The notes below the pieces were generated by a model, which searched no databases, had not been told where the DNA came from, and saw only the letters and a program-made list of their open reading frames with translations. 64,000 bases of DNA from Arthrobacter castelli DSM 16402 (lineage in GTDB: Bacteria; Actinomycetota; Actinomycetes; Actinomycetales; Micrococcaceae): positions 1 through 64,000 of the forward strand of contig NZ_AUMN01000023.1 of the NCBI RefSeq assembly GCF_000430705.1, in the 5' to 3' direction. The translations under genes and the position numbers were made by a program. This document shows, piece after piece, positions 7,767 to 16,070 of the stretch. Each line of letters starts with the position of its first letter. Positions within the stretch are counted from its first letter, which is position 1.

Positions 7767-8672
7767 ATGATCCGAAAAATGACGCCCGCACAGCTCAGAT
7801 CGGCGATGAATAAAGCTGAGCGGGAGCAGAAGCAGGCGATAGACAAGTACAACCGCGAGGCGCGAAGACATAACAGCGCGGTCAAGAAGGGAGTGAACGA
7901 CTACAACCGTGATGTGCGGGCTTACAACTCCAAGGCACGCGTTCACAACGCCAAGGTTGAGAACCAGCGTGGGCGACTCAATCAGGAGATCCAGAGACTG
8001 AACTCGAGACCGGCTGCGACGACCTTCGTGACGTACCGCTCCTCGGTCGACACCCTGACACAAACCTATTCCGTGACAGTGGATAGGCTGGCTAGTCGGA
8101 CCCTGACGCCTGCGGGGCGGGAACTGGTTGACCGCGGCAGCGAAGAGGCAGCTAACAGCGTTTACCTACTCAACGCCATGGACGGCGACGGCGCGCCGGA
8201 GGACGACCCGACCGAGGACGCGCTGCGCAGCCCGAGCATGCAGACCGAGTTGGCCACCTTCGGGCCGGATCTGGTGGACCGATGGACCGGAGCCCTGTTC
8301 TCCCTCAGTCCGCGCAACCCCGACGCCGCTCGCCACTTCTGCACCAGCGCCCGCGAAGTACTCATCGCCATGCTCGATCAGGCAGCGCCGGACTCCGGCG
8401 TCACCGGAGCGAACCCGGAATGCGCTAAGACGGACAAGGGGGTGCCGACACGACGCGCCAAAGTCGAATACCTTCTGCATCGCAAGGGTGTCGAGGAGGA
8501 GTCGATCGAGAACCTCGTAGAAGACGACATGGACAACGCCCTGACGCTGTTCCGCGCCTTCAACGACGGCACCCATGGGCATGCCGGACGGTTCACGATC
8601 ACGCAACTGAACGCTCTCCGAATCCGCGTGGAGTCGGCGATCGGCTTCATCCACGCCCTTTGCACGGCCTGA
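7767..8672 (+). CDS. Coiled-coil protein with HEPN-like R-x6-H motif, possible pPIWI-associating nuclease family
   Basis: A 301-residue protein. Residues 1-80 are highly charged and rich in Asn/Tyr repeats such as KYNREARRHN, DYNRDVRAYN and ARVHNAK, forming a long predicted coiled coil. The C-terminal 120 residues (from ARHFCTSAREVLIAMLDQ) are helical and contain RAFNDGTH (R263 to H270), which fits the R-x(4-6)-H signature of HEPN ribonucleases. The architecture recalls proteins annotated as predicted pPIWI-associating nucleases, but I base this on memory of the family and not on a search. The ATG at 7767 fits the coiled-coil start; a TTG at 7737 is the alternative, and neither has a strong ribosome site. 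It is convergent with the 625-residue HEPN-motif gene. Confidence 0.7.
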   Translation: MIRKMTPAQLRSAMNKAEREQKQAIDKYNREARRHNSAVKKGVNDYNRDVRAYNSKARVHNAKVENQRGRLNQEIQRLNSRPAATTFVTYRSSVDTLTQTYSVTVDRLASRTLTPAGRELVDRGSEEAANSVYLLNAMDGDGAPEDDPTEDALRSPSMQTELATFGPDLVDRWTGALFSLSPRNPDAARHFCTSAREVLIAMLDQAAPDSGVTGANPECAKTDKGVPTRRAKVEYLLHRKGVEEESIENLVEDDMDNALTLFRAFNDGTHGHAGRFTITQLNALRIRVESAIGFIHALCTA

Positions 8673-9127
8673 CCTTTGGGGTGGGTCGCACCCCGCGTTG
8701 TGGCCCGCCGGGTGTGACCTCGGTTGGTCCTGAGAACGCCGAGCAGGCCCCACGTATCGATCGGAGTTGGTTTCGGCTCCTCACACCAATTGCACTATCC
8801 GGCGTGTTTGTGCGGTTAATATGTCAGCGCTGTCTGCACCTAAGTCGATCTGATATCCCCTAAATCCATCCTTCAGCGGCTGCCTCTGTCGTTCCAGGGT
8901 AAACCCGGGTGTGCGGTACTGATCGCGTTGGCGAGCCACTGGTGCGCTGTCGGGTCGAGACGGGAGCAACCAATTCCCGCTAAAAGGGAAAGGGCTGGTA
9001 AGCATACGGTTCCGCAGGTTTGGGGGATGGGGACGCCGGCGGGCCATGGAGCGGCCCCTTTCCTTGCTGCGGTGTCGGCCATTTCATCGGAAAAGTTCAT
9101 GACATCCCAACTCGCGCCGAGTCCGGG
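8673..9127. other. Non-coding stretch between convergent genes
   Basis: No supported gene. The short ORFs here have no ribosome sites or recognisable sequence. It may hold terminators for the two convergent genes, but I see no clear hairpin with a T-tract. Confidence 0.5.
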
Positions 9128-11005
9128 TCAGAGAGGCTTGCCGTCTTTGGCGGTGCTCCAGATGTCCCCGATCGACCTACCGCTCTGGAGTGCATCAAGA
9201 GTAGCCCGTCGACGGTGATCGCTGGCTTTTAGCAGGTCAGCGACAGTCCGGCCCTCGGCTATGCTGCGGATTGAATTGTCCAAGGCTGTGCCCACGATGA
9301 ACCGCGAAAAGCCCCGAACAGATTGAACGCTTTCTAGGGCAACGGGGTTACCGTGCATGAGGGCGTTGCGGCAGCGGCTCAAACGGCCCTTGAGTACACC
9401 AGCTTCCGCTGCGAACGAGGCGAGCATCTTCAACGCCGTGTCTGCATCGCCGATGCTCTCGAGCAAGGTCTCCGCACGGGCGCGCTCGAATCGACCAGGG
9501 CAGGCCGCAATCAGCTGGTCGCGGACATCGAATGCCGTGACAAAACTAAGGTGCCGGCGTCCCGACGGGAAGCTGACGACTTGGTGGAAGAGTGGATCCC
9601 CTCCGCCACCGACCCCTGACAGACATTGCTCGACGGCCCACGCCAGGTTCTGGTGGTAGCGGACGAGGGGCCAATCCGCAGCCAGTTTCGACGCGTATGG
9701 ATCGCCATCCATACCTGTATACGCGGCCAGCCGTTCCATTGCGGCGACCTGGAGCACGATGACCGACTGTTCCGCGATGGTCGCCGTCCCGTTGAGCGCG
9801 TTCTCACGCGAGTCCACCTGTCCCGCCTCTCCGACGAGTCGCAAGGCTTCGGCGACGTCTGTGGGAAGTGGCCCGCTCGACAGCAGACCGGCGAGTTCTG
9901 TCCTATAGTCCTCGAGGGCGTCCGCGAACCCGTTCATCCCGTAGTGGTCCGGCTCCGTGAACAACGACTCGTCACCAGGTCCGAATGAGTACGTGCCCAC
10001 CTCACCATCCATCACGAGGCACGAGAACCCAGCCCGGCGCCAAGAGGGGGCACCGGTACGGACGGTCACGAGGCCCACCACCGAGCGGACCTGCGCTACA
10101 GCCTCCTCCTTCCAGCCAAAGGAAGGACGATGCCCCAGATCGACCCGAGCGATCACCTCGTGGCGAGGATCCGCGTAGGGATCGAAGATACCACGATCGT
10201 GATCGTGTTCAATGACGCGGGTGAGTTCGCTGCGGTACGGATAATCCTGCCATGGAGGCACCAGCGCGTTCGAGATGCACCAATCCGCATCGAAGAAGGT
10301 AACTGGGCCCACCTCCAGCACGAATTCCGGCAGACGCGCCGCGGCGAAGGTCAGCCACGCGACACAGTGTCCCGTCGCCGCGGCTTCGCGCACCAATGCA
10401 TCAGCGGCCGCAAGGCGTTGAGCGTCCGTCCAGCCCGGCGGCACTGCATCCGGGTCGCGAGCCAACGTCGCTTCCGAGGGACTCAAAATGTCGGCCAGAC
10501 GCCCGAACCGCTCCCCAGGGGCCACGCCCGCGCCGACCAGCATCGCGTTCAGCAGTGCGATGCGAGGCTCGATCACGGTGATGTCCGGATGATCCGCGCG
10601 CGCGGCGTCCACGAGATCCTGCCAGGCTGCAACACGCATCGGAGGGGATCGCAACAAAGCTTTGGCTCGACGGGACGCCGCGCCGAGCGACGCAACGTCC
10701 GCACGGCGGTTAGCTTTGGGGCCGACAGCTACTCGGTCTAGCGCTTCTATGACCGGCACGCTGAACGGCTGAAACTGTCCCTGTAGCGCTGAGCCGCACG
10801 TAGACAGCCCAGCCTCGATATCAGCGCGCAGGGAGCGAGCGTTGTCCCGTCGAGCCCACGCCGAGGAGGGTGCACGGTCCGCCCAGTCGCACCCCTCCGC
10901 GACGACCGAGTGCAGAGTGAACGACGACGGCTTCCCGAACCCGCTTGGCAGCGCGGCGGCGAGCGCTGCGCGCCACGAGCCGTCGTCACCCGAACGAAAT
11001 CGCAT
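9128..11005 (-). CDS. Large uncharacterised protein with a C-terminal HEPN-type RNALMH motif
   Basis: A 625-residue soluble protein with no signal peptide or membrane segment. I do not recognise the N-terminal 400 residues. The C-terminal part contains LSRCRNALMHGN, in which R546-N-x3-H551 matches the catalytic R-x4-H motif of HEPN-superfamily RNases, as in ApeA-like and other abortive-infection proteins. The large N-terminal region may be a sensor. The ATG is supported by AGGAG eight bases upstream. It lies beside a decayed vsr gene and is convergent with another HEPN-motif gene, which supports a defence role by context. This is inference; a HEPN-like motif also occurs in non-defence proteins. 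Confidence 0.75.
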   Translation of the reverse strand: MRFRSGDDGSWRAALAAALPSGFGKPSSFTLHSVVAEGCDWADRAPSSAWARRDNARSLRADIEAGLSTCGSALQGQFQPFSVPVIEALDRVAVGPKANRRADVASLGAASRRAKALLRSPPMRVAAWQDLVDAARADHPDITVIEPRIALLNAMLVGAGVAPGERFGRLADILSPSEATLARDPDAVPPGWTDAQRLAAADALVREAAATGHCVAWLTFAAARLPEFVLEVGPVTFFDADWCISNALVPPWQDYPYRSELTRVIEHDHDRGIFDPYADPRHEVIARVDLGHRPSFGWKEEAVAQVRSVVGLVTVRTGAPSWRRAGFSCLVMDGEVGTYSFGPGDESLFTEPDHYGMNGFADALEDYRTELAGLLSSGPLPTDVAEALRLVGEAGQVDSRENALNGTATIAEQSVIVLQVAAMERLAAYTGMDGDPYASKLAADWPLVRYHQNLAWAVEQCLSGVGGGGDPLFHQVVSFPSGRRHLSFVTAFDVRDQLIAACPGRFERARAETLLESIGDADTALKMLASFAAEAGVLKGRLSRCRNALMHGNPVALESVQSVRGFSRFIVGTALDNSIRSIAEGRTVADLLKASDHRRRATLDALQSGRSIGDIWSTAKDGKPL

Positions 11006-11089
11006 GAGAAACTCCTAAACGCGGCTGGCGGGCACCGTCATGCTTGGCGAGGGACTACAGGTACGCTACCGCGGTTGATGGGGTTCTTG

Positions 11090-11270
11090 CGACGAGGGCA
11101 CGAGTCCCATAAGTCCTCGCCGTGGAGACTCGCCGTCTTCGTCGACGGATGCTGCTGGAGCGGCTGCTCAGAACACCGGACTGCTACGAAGGTCAAGGCG
11201 AACTATTGGTAGGCGAAAATCTAACGGCACACCAGCCACAATACGGAAACACCGTCGCTGCGATCACTTG
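11090..11270 (+). pseudogene. vsr: Decayed very-short-patch-repair endonuclease (Vsr-like)
   Basis: Bases 11122-11212 encode WRLAVFVDGCCWSGCSEHRT followed by KVKANYW. Functional Vsr proteins carry VFVDGCFWHGCPxHxTxPKTNxxFW at this place. The conserved FWHGC is altered to CWSGC, so a catalytic-site His is gone. The reading frame then meets a TAG, resumes as AKI, and meets a TAA, in the position of the family's WxxKixxN segment. The N-terminal third is not recognisable. Vsr genes normally accompany a Dcm-type cytosine methylase, which is absent here, so this is a remnant of a former restriction-modification locus. Confidence 0.65.
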
Positions 11271-11574
11271 CTGAGCAGCAGCCTGCCCGGCTCATTCAGG
11301 GGTTCCTCTCTCGCAGATCTGCTCCCTTTTCTCCGGTGTATGAGGCGCGACGGGGGAGTGACAGTCGTTGCGACGAGCATCCAATTGAACCGGCCGGAGA
11401 ATGCGGAACTGTGATTTCTGCACTGTGATACACTTTTAGTGTTCGTATTGCATGCGAAGAGAAGCTGCTGAATGACCCATCCTGAGCTGGGAAACTTCTC
11501 CTCGACTTCCGCGGCCCTCGAGGCCAGTGTCCCATGTTGTTCGGCGGCTGAGTCCGCATACAGATTATGCTTGA
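11271..11574. other. Non-coding stretch
   Basis: Nothing supported. It lies between the vsr relic and the ISL3 relic; the 87-residue minus-strand ORF here resembles nothing I know. Confidence 0.45.
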
Positions 11575-12015
11575 GCCGTCACAGTACCCGTGTCAAAGCC
11601 ACCCAGCTGACGGCATCTGTTTGGGCATACTAAAAAGTGCCGGCCGGACAATCAGGATCGGGGCAGCGCCACACTCGCTTGGCCCCAAACCAGCCGGACC
11701 GGGTGGCCGAAACAGGGAATGTCATGGATCCGGACACGACGGCGTCCATGGCCAACCGCGACGACGCCGCAGATCCGGCAACCGGTCAGAGTTTCATCAG
11801 TCTCGACACCGAGCAGCAGGCAAGCGTCAACATCTTCGATAGAAGTCAGGTGCAAGCCCTCAACTCCGAGTAACGAGTCGGCGCGCTCGCACCAACGACC
11901 GCAGGAACAGGAAGTAAAACGGGACTTTTTTCACGGCCCCGCCACGCAGAACGCCACCAGCTTCCCTACGCGCCCGCGATATCAGCCGCCCAACCATGCT
12001 CAACTGCGAAGGGCC
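11575..12015 (-). mobile_element. Relic of an ISL3-like transposase N-terminus and IS end
   Basis: The minus strand encodes ERADSLLGVEGLHLTSIED, then a zf-ISL3-type segment GCRICGVVAVGHGRRRVRI and DIPCFG, which is the N-terminal zinc-binding domain of ISL3 transposases. The frame is then lost near 11652 (a TGA, with CPAGTF-like coding continuing in another frame), and the catalytic domain is missing. The outer end at 11989-12015 matches the IS end at 271-298. The two copies have the same orientation and enclose 300-11.57 kb. Confidence 0.65.
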
Positions 12016-12095
12016 GATTATGGGGGTGGACTGCGCCAATGACTCGTTGGCCGCGATCGTGCGGGCGTATAGGCTCGCCCAGCAGCCATAATCGG
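12014..12095. repeat. 10-bp inverted repeat abutting the IS end
   Basis: CCGATTATGG (12014-12023) and CCATAATCGG (12086-12095) are exact reverse complements 62 bases apart. The left arm starts two bases inside the ISL3-like end. It could be a footprint of another element or a long hairpin; no protein relic is clear between the arms. Confidence 0.4.
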
Positions 12096-12131
12096 AGAGA
12101 CGCTGACAAATCTCGACATCATACTGGCCTT

Positions 12132-12635
12132 CTACCTTCGTTGTTCCTTTGGTTGCTCTCTTGTTGAACGAGTGCAGCCTCGCCCAGTCGAAGCAGGATT
12201 CACCCTCAGTCTGCAAAGCCAGACCGCGCATAATGCGGCTGTGATGTATTCGACTCCCATGATTATCAACATGGGGACAACGTCGTGGCTATTACTGCCA
12301 GCGGAGCTCTGAACTACGGTGTGGTGATGGCCGGAATGGCCAGCAGGGTGCGACGCAAGCAGGAGAGCCAGATGGATGAGCACCATTGCCAATGACATAC
12401 CCATGAGCATTCTGGCCGCATGTTCTGTGCCCGTGCGCCACATCGATACGACGCAAGGAATGCATCCAGCAGCCATTGCCAGCATAAAGATACTTGCCAT
12501 TGTTCCGTGCGAGTGATCAGTGGCCATCCACACATGAGCCACGGCCGCTGACGCGCCAATCACGGCCACAAGACGTGCGTGCCAAATATTTGCTGGCCTC
12601 CACGAAACGTTTCGTTGTCTCACTGCCGAAATCAT
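12132..12635 (-). CDS. Small histidine-rich membrane protein, unknown function
   Basis: A 167-residue protein with four to five hydrophobic helices (residues 20-125) and a histidine-rich loop (HPAGHSGHHH near residue 95) before the last helices, then an Arg-rich tail. The layout resembles small actinobacterial membrane proteins found near copper genes, but I do not recognise a named family. The His cluster could bind metal. The 3' part runs into the region next to the IS relic, so the Arg-rich tail may be non-native. The start is uncertain because several in-frame alternatives exist. Confidence 0.55.
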   Translation of the reverse strand: MISAVRQRNVSWRPANIWHARLVAVIGASAAVAHVWMATDHSHGTMASIFMLAMAAGCIPCVVSMWRTGTEHAARMLMGMSLAMVLIHLALLLASHPAGHSGHHHTVVQSSAGSNSHDVVPMLIIMGVEYITAALCAVWLCRLRVNPASTGRGCTRSTREQPKEQRR

Positions 12636-12739
12636 TAAGCCCGCCTGGCTATTCGCATGGCTTTAATTATTGTCAGGCATTCAACCGAAGACTCCTCCCA
12701 CTCGGTTGCCACCCACACTGACTTGAACGCGGTCACGAA

Positions 12740-14389
12740 TCAATCCTTCGAATACACTGCCCTGCCATCCACCATCGTCAGTTGCACTTCGATGTCGCTG
12801 AGCTCCCGCGACGGGGTTTTGTACGGGTCCCGGTCCAGCACAATTATGTCCGCCGACTTCCCCAGTTCGAGGGTACCGGTGGCGTCGTCGAGACGGTTGG
12901 CCCGAGCTGCACCTATGGTGTAGGCAGCCAGTGCGTCATGGGTATCAACTGATTCGTCGGGCAGCAGAGGTTCGGTCTGCGACTTCTTGTCCAGGGCGTG
13001 CGGGTCAGTACGGGGTGCGGTTCTGTTGACTGCGACATGGGCTCCCCACAATGGGTCCGGGCTGGAGACGGGCCAATCGCTGGAAAAGGCCAGCGGACTG
13101 CCGGCATCACGGATGGTCCGGAAGGCAAAATGATGGATTTGTTGCTCCCTGGTCAAATATGGCAATTTCGTTGAAACGAGCACCGGGTCCAGACGAGCCC
13201 ATAGTGGCTGCAGATTGGCGATAATGCCCAGATCGCCCATCCGAATGGCATCCGGTTCCTCGATGATGTCCAAGTGAGTGATCTGATGGCGGCGGTCGCC
13301 ATGATTCCGCGGAACCAAACTGAGGGAATCCACGGCGTCCCTGACGGCGCAGTCTCCCACGGCGTGGATATGAACGTCAAATTCTTCAGCGTCGAGGTCT
13401 GCGACCACTGAACGCAACGCTTCCGGTTCGATAAAGGACAGGCCACGGTTATCGCCCTGGTTTCGGTAGGGCTCCAACATGGAACCCGTGAGGTTCTCGC
13501 AGACACCGTCGAGCATGATCTTGACGGCGGTAGCTTGAAAATTGCCGATCTGCCCTTGAGCGCGCCTTTTCAATAGTCGCGCCAACTGCTCCTCGGGATC
13601 AGCGTCGTGATTCCACCAGAGAGCTGCTGTGACCTTCGCGGTCAGCATTCCACGGTTGGCGAGACTGCGATACGTGTCGAACGCATCCGGCATGTCGAGT
13701 GCATTCCCAACGGCAGCATCTTGCCACGCCGTAATCCCGAGACTGTGCAGATACCGTTGAGCTTGCAACAGGGCTGCCTCGATATCGTCTGCCGTTGGCG
13801 GGGGCAGCAGATCTGTGACCAGGTCTGCCGCCCGTTCGATGAGCATTCCGGTAGGTTCGCCATTAGCATCACGATGAATTCGGCCCCCGACCGGGTCTGC
13901 TGTGTCACGGGTGATCCCCGCGCGCTGCAGTGCCTCTGAATTGGCCCATACACCATGACCGTCATGGCTGTTTAACACTATTGGCCTGTGCTGCTCGATA
14001 GCGTCCAACAGGCTCTTGTCCGGGAAGCCATCCTCAAAGACATCGCCGTACCAACCCGCTCCCTGAATAGAGGGGGCCGATGGGTTCGACTTTGCGTACT
14101 CTCCGATCGCGTCGAGATACTCGCTACGGTCGTGCATGCCACTTAGGTCGCATCGCAGCTGGGCGAGCCCGCCAGCTGTCGGATGGATGTGTGCGTCCTG
14201 AAAACCGGGAAGCAGAAACTGACCGTTGAGGTCGACGATTTCCGTCGCCCTGCCTTTCCAGGCTTCCACATCTGGCATACCAATCGCGACAATCAGCCCA
14301 TCCTTAATCGCTACGGCGTGGCTCAACGAATCTCTGCTGGTCATGGTGTGAACCGTGCCATTGTGGAAAATTGTGTCAGCGGATCTCAT
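12740..14389 (-). CDS. YtcJ-like amidohydrolase
   Basis: A 549-residue metal-dependent hydrolase of the amidohydrolase superfamily, YtcJ-like group. It has FHNGTVHTM at the start, the metal site GFQDAHIHPTAGG, the central VHIHAVGD, the aspartate segment FSSDWPVSSPDP, and the C-terminal composite-domain strand GKSADIIVLDRDPY. Such enzymes hydrolyse amide or formamide bonds of diverse metabolites. I place the start at the ATG at 14389, preceded by AAAGGGG, because a longer frame to 14461 begins with an unconserved Arg-rich stretch. It is the last gene of the leftward amine operon, 121 bases after the POT transporter gene. Confidence 0.88.
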   Translation of the reverse strand: MRSADTIFHNGTVHTMTSRDSLSHAVAIKDGLIVAIGMPDVEAWKGRATEIVDLNGQFLLPGFQDAHIHPTAGGLAQLRCDLSGMHDRSEYLDAIGEYAKSNPSAPSIQGAGWYGDVFEDGFPDKSLLDAIEQHRPIVLNSHDGHGVWANSEALQRAGITRDTADPVGGRIHRDANGEPTGMLIERAADLVTDLLPPPTADDIEAALLQAQRYLHSLGITAWQDAAVGNALDMPDAFDTYRSLANRGMLTAKVTAALWWNHDADPEEQLARLLKRRAQGQIGNFQATAVKIMLDGVCENLTGSMLEPYRNQGDNRGLSFIEPEALRSVVADLDAEEFDVHIHAVGDCAVRDAVDSLSLVPRNHGDRRHQITHLDIIEEPDAIRMGDLGIIANLQPLWARLDPVLVSTKLPYLTREQQIHHFAFRTIRDAGSPLAFSSDWPVSSPDPLWGAHVAVNRTAPRTDPHALDKKSQTEPLLPDESVDTHDALAAYTIGAARANRLDDATGTLELGKSADIIVLDRDPYKTPSRELSDIEVQLTMVDGRAVYSKD

Positions 14390-14510
14390 AGTCTTGCCGC
14401 CCCTTTCGGTTGTGTGGTGGGCCTGTCTCCTGGGTCTTTGCCTGCCGAACAATGAACTCACAAACTTGGTCGTTCACAACCGGCCTTTTGATAGGCGCGT
14501 TCGAAGGACC

Positions 14511-15983
14511 TCATACCAGACCGGCCTTCCTGAACAACGGACGGCAGACTACGAGCAACAAAGCCGCAGCAACGGTGATGACGGCTGTTACACCAAAGAA
14601 CAAAGTGTCTCCGGAAGATTCGACGTATAGCTGGCCGGCTATACCCGACAAACTGGCACCGGCGGCGGAGGACAGCCCATGCAAAGCCATCATTTGAGTC
14701 GAAAACGCACGCGGGGCCGCCTGGGTTGTTACTGACATCCACAGTGGCGCGTACATCACCTCGGCCAACCCAAAAATAACCATCCCAATAATAACCGGCC
14801 AAATGTTTATCCGTGCATCAGACCAAATCGGAATAATAGCAAATACGAAGTACGCAAAAGCCATAACACACAATCCCAAGGCCATTTTCATTGCTGTACT
14901 TGGTTGCTTCTTGCCCATCCTTTGCCAGATAAACGCGGTCATCGAGGCGAATACAATACCCGCAACCACTTCGAAGGTACTAATATACGCAGGAGGAATC
15001 CCGACCCCGTTTATGCTCATATGCACGCGCGTTTCAGCATACACCGCAAACGTCGTGAACAGTTGAAGAACGAGAGTCCAAAATATAACGCCCGTACAGA
15101 ACAACGGGATGTAGGCAATAACCTTCAAACGTTCCTGTGCACTAGTCGATGACGAGAATATCAGAACCACGAAATAGGATACTGATGCGATGATGACCAT
15201 AATCATGACTACAAAGTCAATATTCGTGAATGTCAGTATCGATGATCCCACCAGCACCCCGACGGCAATGACGAATAGGCACAAACAACCCAATGCCACC
15301 CGTCGCCCACGGGTGTTTAGGGGGTTCGGTACAACATGTGCAGATTCCGGAAGATGCTTCCATCCCTTCACATACATGGCGAGTCCGATGGCCATCCCAA
15401 CCGCCGCGGCGCCGAATGCAACATGGAACCCGGCGCGGGTCTGCAGAAACCCCGTTACGATGGGCCCCACAAGGGCACCGATCATGATGCCGGTATAAAA
15501 AATTGCAAAACCAGCGTCACGATACGTCGCCTTATTTCTGTACAGCCCTCCCACCATCGTATAAATATTCGGCATCAGGAACCCAGTACCAGCGATGAGG
15601 AAACCGAGGCCCATGAGGAGTCCGGTCAGCCCGGGAACGAGTGCGAGAACTATGTGTCCCGTCATGATTAGGCTGCCACCCAGAAAAGCTACGTATCGAG
15701 CGGCGATCACCCGGTCCGCCACCCATGCGCCGAGTATTTCCACGAAATACACCGAGGCACCATACGCACCAGCGACCCCTAACGCTGTGCTCTGGGGAAG
15801 CCCCAGCCCACCATCAGAAACCGAATAGTAGATGTAATATACAAGAATTACTTGGAGGCCGTAGAAACTTAGCCGCTCCCAGAGTTCGGTTCCTGTGAGC
15901 ATGAACAACCCTCGGGGGTGCCCTGCCACATTTCCTTTCGACGGAGCGTCTCTTTCATCTAGAGCAGTATTATCGTTGGACAT
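14511..15983 (-). CDS. POT/PTR2-family proton-coupled peptide transporter
   Basis: A 490-residue protein with about fourteen hydrophobic segments. The first helix carries ELWERLSFYG, the ExxER signature of proton-dependent oligopeptide transporters. The typical motif region EILGAWVADRVIAARYVAFLGG follows helix 2. It would import di- or tripeptides or related compounds in symport with protons. It lies 87 bases behind the aldehyde dehydrogenase gene on the same strand. Peptide uptake plus amine oxidation suggests use of amine-bearing peptides or their breakdown products. The ATG is preceded by AGAGGGAAA. Local sequence is more AT-rich than its neighbours, which hints at separate acquisition. 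Confidence 0.88.
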   Translation of the reverse strand: MSNDNTALDERDAPSKGNVAGHPRGLFMLTGTELWERLSFYGLQVILVYYIYYSVSDGGLGLPQSTALGVAGAYGASVYFVEILGAWVADRVIAARYVAFLGGSLIMTGHIVLALVPGLTGLLMGLGFLIAGTGFLMPNIYTMVGGLYRNKATYRDAGFAIFYTGIMIGALVGPIVTGFLQTRAGFHVAFGAAAVGMAIGLAMYVKGWKHLPESAHVVPNPLNTRGRRVALGCLCLFVIAVGVLVGSSILTFTNIDFVVMIMVIIASVSYFVVLIFSSSTSAQERLKVIAYIPLFCTGVIFWTLVLQLFTTFAVYAETRVHMSINGVGIPPAYISTFEVVAGIVFASMTAFIWQRMGKKQPSTAMKMALGLCVMAFAYFVFAIIPIWSDARINIWPVIIGMVIFGLAEVMYAPLWMSVTTQAAPRAFSTQMMALHGLSSAAGASLSGIAGQLYVESSGDTLFFGVTAVITVAAALLLVVCRPLFRKAGLV

Positions 15984-16070
15984 TTTCCCTCTTTACGTAA
16001 GAAGATCTTTAGTTCACGACACCGCTCTTTGGCGCCATCGCCCCTATCCTGTCCTGTCCTCCCTTATGTG

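Noticed and set aside
12132-12231. Possible IS3-type transposase tail on the minus strand (FDWARLHSF)
   Set aside because: Only a short resemblance to the WxxxRLHS motif, inside or next to the membrane protein frame; the rest does not align.
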